Below, piece by piece: positions 1-7,214 of a DNA stretch of 7,214 nt. A model generated the notes under the pieces. That model saw only the letters and a program-made list of their open reading frames with translations. It did not search any database and was not told the DNA's origin. Within the stretch, counting starts at the first letter, position 1. Each line of letters starts with the position of its first letter. The stretch covers positions 1 to 7,214 of the forward strand of contig DAIERN010000070.1 in NCBI GenBank assembly GCA_027346765.1, read 5' to 3'. This stretch comes from Chloroflexota bacterium. GTDB lineage: Bacteria > Chloroflexota > Limnocylindria > Limnocylindrales > CSP1-4. The position numbers and the translations under genes were made by a program.

Positions 1-1316
1 GTGCCGACCAGCTGGGTGCTGTCCTGCTCGACCGTTGGTTCGCCGTAGGTCGCGGTCGCTGGATAGGCCGTGAGGCCGCGCGGTATCGCGTTCGGTTGGG
101 CGATCGCCGCGGAAAGCGCGTCGGCCAGTCGTCCGGTCAGTGCCGCAACCGCCGCGTTGTAGTCGGCCCGGGTGACGACCTTGGCTTCGTTGCGCTCGCC
201 ACCCGACGTTGGCGAGGGGTTGTTGACGGACACGAGCTGTGAGCTGAGCGACTTGGGCGCGAGGGTGATGGTGCCCTTGTCGACATTGCCGATCGGGCCG
301 CTGCGTACCGCGCGAACCGGCACGTTGACCGTGCCCGGCGTCGACGTGGCGAAGTCGGCGATGGGTACAACCGCGGGTTCGGTCGTGACGAACACGATCT
401 CGTCGACCGTCGCCACGAAGGTGCCTGCCGGAACGGTCACCTCGTTGACCGTGTTCTCACTCCGGAAACGCACGATGCCGGTGGCCTTCGTTTCGCTGAC
501 CTGGACGCCGGTGGCCTGGAACGTGTCGTTGACGTGGAGCGGCACGCTGATCGCCTGCGCCGGCAGCGTCCCCGCCACCGGGTCGACCACGGCCGTGTCC
601 GGATCGGCGACGACCGTGAAAGTCTCGAGCGTCAGCGGCGCCGTGACCGGCACGAGCGAGATCGTGGCCGTGGGCAGGAACACGTACGCGCCGTAGGCCA
701 CGCCGGCCACCAGCACCGCGATCAGACCAACGACCAACAGCGGGGCCCATGAGAAGCGCCGACCCCGGCGGCGGCGCGTGTCGGACCGCCCGGCCGCGGG
801 CAGAACCTGGGTTTCAGTCGCGTGCATGTCCGGGGCCCGAACGGCGCCGCGTCCCTCGATCTCCGGCGCCTCAACAACGGGCATGACGCGCGTTTCGAAC
901 GAGGGTGGGTCAGACAGGCGGCTCGCGGCCCACGCCCGCGCTGGCGACCGGGCCACATCGTCGGGTTCCCTGACCTGTCTGGCACCGGTTGCGCCGGGTT
1001 CCCGCCCGAGCCGCTCAGCCAGGCGGCGATCCTGCTCCCGGAAGTTGGCCAGCGCCTGCTCGGCGGCGCCAATCGTGTCGTACGTCGGCAGTCCGGCGCT
1101 GATCGCCACCGCACGCACCGCCGGGTCGTCGCTGACCGCGGCCACGTTGAGCCTGCGCTCATTGGCTTCGCGGGCGAGCAGCTTGAAGTTGATGCGCGAC
1201 GTGGCGATGCGCGAACCAGGGGGCACGATGACCACGGCCTCGCCATCGGGCAGCGCACGCAGCCGCGCGATGGCGGTCGTGATCTCGTCGTCGGGCTCTA
1301 GATAGACAGTCGTCAT
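1..1316 (-). CDS. Membrane-anchored baseplate J-like protein (C-terminus beyond window)
   Basis: An open frame of 438 codons with no stop runs from the ATG at 1316 to the window edge, so the C-terminus is missing. Residues 1-90 form a compact alpha/beta domain (start MTTVYLEPDDE; later VVIVPPGS and LNVAAVSDDPAVR). It resembles the N-terminal domain of baseplate-J-annotated proteins in Chloroflexota and candidate-phyla bacteria. Next come a charged, low-complexity linker (about 95-180) and a basic stretch, RRRRGRR. One hydrophobic segment follows at about 190-210 (WAPLLVVGLIAVLVAGV). The basic residues before it predict a cytoplasmic N-terminus and an outside C-terminus. The outer part is beta-rich. 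From about 330 it carries GNVDKGTITL and NNPSPTSGG (about 365-373), the signature seen in Baseplate_J/gp47-type domains. The gene starts 14 nt after the FtsA/PilM-like gene, so it is probably co-transcribed. No phage structural genes are nearby, so a tail baseplate role is unlikely. The function is unknown, and a cell-surface or envelope-anchoring role is inference. Confidence 0.8.
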   Translation of the reverse strand, partial: MTTVYLEPDDEITTAIARLRALPDGEAVVIVPPGSRIATSRINFKLLAREANERRLNVAAVSDDPAVRAVAISAGLPTYDTIGAAEQALANFREQDRRLAERLGREPGATGARQVREPDDVARSPARAWAASRLSDPPSFETRVMPVVEAPEIEGRGAVRAPDMHATETQVLPAAGRSDTRRRRGRRFSWAPLLVVGLIAVLVAGVAYGAYVFLPTATISLVPVTAPLTLETFTVVADPDTAVVDPVAGTLPAQAISVPLHVNDTFQATGVQVSETKATGIVRFRSENTVNEVTVPAGTFVATVDEIVFVTTEPAVVPIADFATSTPGTVNVPVRAVRSGPIGNVDKGTITLAPKSLSSQLVSVNNPSPTSGGERNEAKVVTRADYNAAVAALTGRLADALSAAIAQPNAIPRGLTAYPATATYGEPTVEQDSTQLVG

Positions 1317-1330
1317 GGCGCCACGACCTG

Positions 1331-2593
1331 CTAGACCTTCATCTGGCGCAGCACGCGCCGCAGCGCTTCGTCAAGCGGCGCTTCAGCCGCGGTCATCTCG
1401 AGCGCCTGGTGGGCGAGCGCCATGGGCGGGATGTCCTGCTCGTCGACCAGCAGCCCAGTTGCGTCCTTGACCTGCGCCACTTCGTTGACGGTTATCGCCT
1501 CGATCTGGGGCGGCCGCGCGAACGGCAGCGAGCGCGTCAGCGCCGGGTCGCGCAACGCCTGGGCGATCTGCGGCAGCCGCGCCCCGCCGCCGCACAGGTA
1601 GATCCGGCCGGGCAGCATGCCCGACTTGGCGAACTCCTCGAGCACCAGCTCCACGCCGGCCTGCCATACAGCCACGTCCTCGGCGACGATCTGGGCGACC
1701 TCTGCGTGGCGCTCGACCTGCATGCCGCGCGAGAAGTCGACCTTCAGCTCCTCGGCCCGGGCGAACGGCAGCTCGAGCCGATCGGCGAGCGACTTGGTGA
1801 AAGCGCGCCCTCCCAGCGCGAACATGCGCGTACCCTCGATGCCGCCCTGGCGAACGAGTGCAACGTCCGTCGTGCCGCCCCCGACGTCGATGAACAGCGC
1901 GCCCGGCCCCTGGATCTGCTCGTCATTCATGCACCGCGCCACGGCATACGGCTCGGCCACGATCGCCACCAGCTCAAGGTCGAGCATGCCGGCCACCGTT
2001 TGCAGCGCACCCAGGTGCACCAGCGGCGCAAATGCATTGAAGATGCTGATCCGCACGTGGCGGCCGTGGAAGCCCTGCGGGTTGGTGACCTGGTAACCGT
2101 CGATCGTCGCGCCCGTGACCGCGGCGTGAACCAGCCGGATGTCTACGTTGGGCAGGCCGGTCTCCCAGGTGACCGTCCGCTCGGCCTCCTTGAGCGCCTC
2201 GCGTTGAACGCCGTCGATGAGCGCGTCGAGCTCACGCGCGGACAGCTGCTGTTCGGGCTTCTTCCGCTCTTGGCTGAGACTCGTGGTGAAGCCCTTGACG
2301 AGCTCGCCGGCAATGCCGATAACCACCTGGCTCGATCGGAAGCCGGCCATCTCCTCGGCCTCCTGGAGGGCGACCTGGCAGTTGTCGACCACAGCGGCAA
2401 TGTCGGCGACGGTGCCCGACTGCATGTGCGAGAGCCCCTGCCGCTTGCGGCCGACTCCGCGCACGGTTGCCATTCCGTCGTCCGCGATCTCGAACACCAG
2501 GGCCTTGGCGAACTCGGTGCCGACGTCGAGCGCCGTGCATGCCGCGAGTCGGTCACTCCCGGAGCCCTTGAGGAAGCGGCGCCAGAAGGCCAC
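1331..2593 (-). CDS. FtsA/PilM-like actin-fold ATPase
   Basis: A 420-aa protein of the FtsA/PilM branch of the actin superfamily. These ATPases act on the inner face of the membrane and recruit membrane partners in cell division (FtsA) or type IV pilus assembly (PilM). Visible motifs are phosphate-1 ALDVGTEFAKALV (21-33), an SHS2/1C-type insertion domain starting near VVIGIAGELVKG (90-101), phosphate-2 FIDVGGGTTDVALV (234-247) followed by ALGGRAFTKSLA, the AEELK helix (280-284), and the adenosine loop IYLCGGGARLPQI (331-343). The N-terminus (FWRRFLKG) and C-terminus (ALRRVLRQMKV) are both short, basic and amphipathic, and either could touch the membrane. The GTG start is supported by a strong Shine-Dalgarno sequence 10 nt upstream and by lying 4 nt after the alaS stop. 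The neighbouring single-pass membrane protein is the obvious partner candidate. No ftsZ, ftsQ or pilus genes are in view, so FtsA and PilM cannot be told apart here. Confidence 0.87.
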   Translation of the reverse strand: MAFWRRFLKGSGSDRLAACTALDVGTEFAKALVFEIADDGMATVRGVGRKRQGLSHMQSGTVADIAAVVDNCQVALQEAEEMAGFRSSQVVIGIAGELVKGFTTSLSQERKKPEQQLSARELDALIDGVQREALKEAERTVTWETGLPNVDIRLVHAAVTGATIDGYQVTNPQGFHGRHVRISIFNAFAPLVHLGALQTVAGMLDLELVAIVAEPYAVARCMNDEQIQGPGALFIDVGGGTTDVALVRQGGIEGTRMFALGGRAFTKSLADRLELPFARAEELKVDFSRGMQVERHAEVAQIVAEDVAVWQAGVELVLEEFAKSGMLPGRIYLCGGGARLPQIAQALRDPALTRSLPFARPPQIEAITVNEVAQVKDATGLLVDEQDIPPMALAHQALEMTAAEAPLDEALRRVLRQMKV

Positions 2594-2597
2594 TCGG

Positions 2598-5345
<2,748 letters not shown>

Positions 5346-5393
5346 GAATGGAATCGCGCCCACCTCGCCGACGGTGCGTTCGGGCATGGCTAA

Positions 5394-5399
5394 AGAGTA
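5394..5399 (-). promoter_or_regulatory. Possible -10 element for alaS (leaderless start at 5387)
   Basis: On the minus strand this reads TACTCT, which fits the TANNNT form of a sigma-70 -10 box. It ends 6 nt before the ATG at 5387, where a -10 would sit if transcription began at that ATG. No convincing -35 is seen at the usual distance. One six-base match in a divergent intergenic region is weak evidence. Confidence 0.25.
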
Positions 5400-5463
5400 G
5401 GCGAAACGGCCTTTCCGAACGGCCAGCACGTGCCACCGCCACGGGCGGCCCCTCCCGATCTTC

Positions 5464-5482
5464 CGGGACGTCAAACGTCCCG
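5464..5482. repeat. Perfect inverted repeat (8-bp arms, 3-nt loop) in the divergent promoter region
   Basis: CGGGACGT at 5464-5471 and ACGTCCCG at 5475-5482 are exact reverse complements separated by CAA. It lies between the divergent alaS and helix-turn-helix genes, about 33 bp before the regulator start. No T-run follows on either strand, so it is not an intrinsic terminator. A dimeric repressor operator is the most natural reading, with autoregulation by the adjacent XRE-type protein the leading guess. It overlaps the 15-bp motif that recurs beyond the regulator gene. Confidence 0.6.
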
Positions 5483-5483
5483 A
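5469..5483 (-). promoter_or_regulatory. 15-bp shared motif, copy 1 (upstream of alaS)
   Basis: Read on the minus strand, towards alaS, this is TCGGGACGTTTGACG. It matches copy 2 at 6180-6194 (TCCGGACGTTTGACG) in 14 of 15 bases, with 12 consecutive identities. Both copies have the same orientation relative to the gene they precede, and both contain TTGACG, which resembles a -35 box. No matching -10 is visible 16-18 nt downstream of this copy, so an operator is as likely as a promoter element. Confidence 0.45.
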
Positions 5484-5498
5484 TAAGTCGCGGATAAG
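5482..5498 (+). repeat. GATAAG direct repeat, 11-bp period
   Basis: GATAAG occurs at 5482-5487 and again at 5493-5498, one helical turn apart, directly next to the inverted repeat and 17-33 bp before the regulator start at 5515. The spacing fits protein binding on one face of the helix. On the minus strand the copies read CTTATC. The units are short, so chance is possible. Confidence 0.35.
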
Positions 5499-5514
5499 CG
5501 CCGCTGCTCAATCT

Positions 5515-6171
5515 GTGGGCGTGGCAACCCGTGAAACTCGAAAGCAACGAGGGCGGCGTCGCGGTGACGAGCTAGTCCGAACAGTCGTCACTGAGCTGCG
5601 TCACGAGCGGCAGGCCGCCAATCTCAGTCAGCGGGCCGTGGCGGCACAGCTCGGCTGGCACCAATCGGCGCTGAATCGGCTCGAGCGGTTCGACGTCCAA
5701 ACCGTGCCGCTCATCCGGCTCGTTGAGATCGCGTCCGTTCTTGGACTGGACGTCAGCGTCCGTCTTCACCGGGTCGGCGACCCGATCCACGACGTGGCTT
5801 CCCAGGCGCTGATCGGCAGATTCCTTCGGGCTGTGTCGTCCAGTTATCGCGTGATCCGCGAGGCGCTTCTCCCGTCCGGTGGCCAGCGCTCATGGGACGT
5901 GCTGCTGCGACTTGGAGCCGTTCTGGTGGGCGTCGAGCTCGTGACGCGCGTGCGTGACCTGCAGGCCTTGGTTCGGCTCATAAGGCTGCGCGAGCGAGAC
6001 GGTGGTGTCGACCATGTCCTCCTCGTCCTTTCCAACAGTGCCCACAACCGGGCGATGCTGGGGCAGCTGCTCGAGGCCCTCGGATCCCGCTTCACTACAT
6101 CGGCGCGACAGATCCTCGACGACCTGCGGGCTGGCCGGCCGGTGCCAGGGTCGGGCGTCCTGCTGATGTAG
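5515..6171 (+). CDS. XRE-family helix-turn-helix protein with nuclease-fold-like C-terminal domain
   Basis: A 218-aa protein. After a basic N-terminus (TRKQRGRRRG-like, 6-17), residues about 22-80 form a Cro/CI (HTH_3) domain. Its helix-turn-helix is around NLSQRAVAAQLGWHQSALNR (36-55), followed by LVEIASVLGLDVSVRL (69-84). The C-terminal half does not match a ligand domain I recognise. It has the order D128 (SWDVLL), then GVELVTR with E141, Q150 (DLQALVRLIRL), a beta strand DHVLLVLS (166-173), and a conserved-looking end GRPVPGSGVLL. I recall HTH proteins of Actinobacteria and Chloroflexota with this layout. D, E and Q at these spacings recall PD-(D/E)XK nucleases, but the catalytic Lys after the Glu is absent. 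The GTG at 5515 has no Shine-Dalgarno. A second GTG at 5521 is equally possible and has CAATCT 6 nt before it. The gene is divergent from alaS and parallel to the cyclase. Likely a local transcriptional regulator, with targets inferred only. Confidence 0.85.
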   Translation: MGVATRETRKQRGRRRGDELVRTVVTELRHERQAANLSQRAVAAQLGWHQSALNRLERFDVQTVPLIRLVEIASVLGLDVSVRLHRVGDPIHDVASQALIGRFLRAVSSSYRVIREALLPSGGQRSWDVLLRLGAVLVGVELVTRVRDLQALVRLIRLRERDGGVDHVLLVLSNSAHNRAMLGQLLEALGSRFTTSARQILDDLRAGRPVPGSGVLLM

Positions 6172-6179
6172 GCACGCCC

Positions 6180-6194
6180 TCCGGACGTTTGACG
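6180..6194 (+). promoter_or_regulatory. 15-bp shared motif, copy 2 (upstream of the cyclase gene)
   Basis: TCCGGACGTTTGACG lies 8 bp after the regulator stop and 72 bp before the cyclase ATG. It is the inverted partner of copy 1 at 5469-5483. Unlike copy 1, it is not embedded in a perfect palindrome. No direct duplication flanks the two copies, which speaks against simple transposon ends. Confidence 0.45.
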
Positions 6195-6251
6195 ACACAG
6201 GATGATCAATGCGGGCCTGCTGTCCAAAGTCTGTCGCTCGGGGGCGCGGCG

Positions 6252-6257
6252 TAAGAT
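6252..6257 (+). promoter_or_regulatory. Possible -10 element of the cyclase gene
   Basis: TAAGAT fits TANNNT and ends 9 nt before the ATG at 6267, which predicts a 5' leader of only a few nucleotides. No good -35 lies 16-18 nt upstream, and no Shine-Dalgarno sequence precedes the ATG. This fits leaderless or near-leaderless translation but is weak evidence alone. Confidence 0.3.
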
Positions 6258-6266
6258 GGCGGCTCG

Positions 6267-7214
6267 ATGTCGGTCGACTCGGTCGGGCTCGATTGCCCAC
6301 GCTGTGGAGCCGCAGCACCGGCGGATGCGAAATTCTGCATGAGCTGCGGTCAGTCACTCGCGCCCGCGGGCGACGAGGCGAGTGCGGCTGCCCGCCAGAC
6401 TCGAATCGCCGCCAATGCGCCGGCGCCGCTGGTCGAGAAGATGCGCGCCGCCAAGCTGACCGGCGAGCGCAAGGTGGTCACCGCGCTGTTCGCGGACGTG
6501 GTCGGCTCGACCACCCTGGCCGAGTCGATGGACGCCGAGGACTGGACGCAGATCATCAACGAGGCGTTTGACCTGATGTCCAAGGCGATCTTCCGCTACG
6601 AGGGAACGATCGCGCAGCTCCAGGGTGACGCGCTGCTCGCGTTCTTTGGCGCGCCGGTGGCGCATGAGGATGACCCGGAGCGCGCCGTCCGGGCGGCGCT
6701 CGACATGGTCGAGTCGATCAGCGAGTACGCCGCGCAGCTCAAGCGGACGCACGGCATCGACTTCCGCATCCGCGCCGGCATCAACACCGGGCCGGTCATC
6801 GTCGGCAACGTGGGCTCTGACCTGCGCTACGAGTACACAGCGCTGGGCGACGCGGTCAACGTCGCGGCGCGGGTCCAGACGGCCGCGCAGCCGGGTGACG
6901 TGCTGATCAGCGCCATGACCCAGCGCTTCGTCATGGCGACCTTCGACTTCCAGGACCTGGGCGGTGTGCAGGTGAAGGGAAAGTCGGAGCCGGTCCATCT
7001 CTACAAGGTGGTCGGTCTCCAGGCGCAGCCCGGCCGGAAGCGCGGCCTGGAAGCGGTCGGCCTATCGAGCCCGCTCGTCGGCCGGAACGCGGAGCTGACC
7101 ACGCTGACCGATCTCTTCGCCGTTGCGCGCGCCGGCCGCGGTCGGCTCGCGGTGATCCTGGGCGAGCCCGGCCTGGGCAAGTCCCGACTCTTGGCTGAGC
7201 TGAAGGCGGCGATC
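6267..7214 (+). CDS. Zinc-ribbon class III adenylate/guanylate cyclase with AAA/STAND ATPase domain (3' end beyond window)
   Basis: 316 codons are visible from the ATG, and the frame stays open at the right edge. Residues 10-28 form a zinc ribbon with C10, C13, C24 and C27 (CPRCG, FCMSCG). A linker leads to a class III nucleotide cyclase domain (about 66-250). The metal-binding aspartates are D77 (FADVVGST) and D121 (GDALLAFFG). The transition-state Asn/Arg are N198 and R202 (GDAVNVAAR). The second specificity position is T191, as in class IIIb enzymes. The usual substrate-selecting Lys four residues before D121 is Gln117. After VKGKSEPVHLYKV the chain enters an ATPase domain with SSPLVGR and Walker A GEPGLGKS (299-306), as in AAA_16/STAND proteins. 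Homologues with this order usually continue with TPR-like repeats, so the full protein is probably around 1000 aa or more. It would produce cAMP or cGMP, or act as a nucleotide-gated sensor if the Lys loss blocks catalysis. It lies 95 bp after the regulator gene. Confidence 0.9.
   Translation, partial: MSVDSVGLDCPRCGAAAPADAKFCMSCGQSLAPAGDEASAAARQTRIAANAPAPLVEKMRAAKLTGERKVVTALFADVVGSTTLAESMDAEDWTQIINEAFDLMSKAIFRYEGTIAQLQGDALLAFFGAPVAHEDDPERAVRAALDMVESISEYAAQLKRTHGIDFRIRAGINTGPVIVGNVGSDLRYEYTALGDAVNVAARVQTAAQPGDVLISAMTQRFVMATFDFQDLGGVQVKGKSEPVHLYKVVGLQAQPGRKRGLEAVGLSSPLVGRNAELTTLTDLFAVARAGRGRLAVILGEPGLGKSRLLAELKAAI

Noticed and set aside
722..1258. Minus-strand open frame of 178 codons in a different frame from the baseplate-J gene, and plus-strand frames over 778-1305
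   Set aside because: The frame from 1316 stays open to the window edge and gives a coherent domain, linker and membrane helix. The others give low-complexity Arg/Pro/Ser-rich peptides.
5346..5474. N-terminal extension of AlaS back to the TTG at 5474
   Set aside because: The extra residues are basic and do not resemble AlaS. The TTG lies inside the palindrome, and the family normally begins close to SEIRQRF.
5464..5482. Intrinsic terminator
   Set aside because: The hairpin has no T-run on either strand and lies between divergent genes, where no transcript needs to end.
5388..5514. T-box riboswitch controlling alaS
   Set aside because: The leader is too short, and neither a T-box consensus nor a specifier stem with terminator is visible.
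5469..6194. Insertion sequence or MITE formed by the 15-bp inverted repeats
   Set aside because: There is no transposase and no target duplication outside the repeats, and the gene between encodes a DNA-binding regulator. Kept only as an alternative to the operator reading.

Overview
This is a GC-rich window, visibly well above 60% G+C, from a bacterial chromosome. It holds five genes in two divergent groups and has no rRNA, tRNA, CRISPR array or transposase. The gene content suggests a Chloroflexota-like bacterium: a membrane-anchored baseplate-J-type protein beside an FtsA/PilM-type actin-like ATPase, and a zinc-ribbon class III cyclase fused to an AAA/STAND ATPase. Start sites in front of candidate promoters also lack Shine-Dalgarno sequences. 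This placement is inferred from protein flavour and is only moderately secure.

The minus-strand group reads right to left from about 5.35 kb. alaS (alanyl-tRNA synthetase) comes first. After a 4-nt gap and a strong Shine-Dalgarno sequence inside the end of alaS comes an FtsA/PilM-like ATPase of 420 aa. After a further 14-nt gap comes a single-pass membrane protein with a cytoplasmic N-terminal domain and an extracytoplasmic baseplate-J-like part, which runs off the left edge. The tight spacing indicates one transcript. The ATPase and the membrane protein look like a functional pair, comparable in layout to PilM with PilN or FtsA with its membrane partners, that happens to be co-transcribed with a housekeeping tRNA synthetase.

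The intergenic region at about 5.35-5.51 kb is a divergent control region. It carries a perfect 8-bp inverted repeat with a 3-nt loop and two GATAAG copies one helical turn apart.

The plus-strand group starts with an XRE-type helix-turn-helix protein of 218 aa. Its C-terminal domain has the spacing of a degenerate PD-(D/E)XK nuclease fold. It is followed by a class III adenylate/guanylate cyclase fused to an ATPase domain, which is cut by the right edge. The regulator gene is bracketed by two near-identical 15-bp sequences in inverted orientation (14 of 15 bases match). One lies upstream of alaS and the other upstream of the cyclase, each in the same orientation relative to the gene it precedes. 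They are good candidates for operators of this regulator, or for a shared promoter element. This is the least explained signal in the window.
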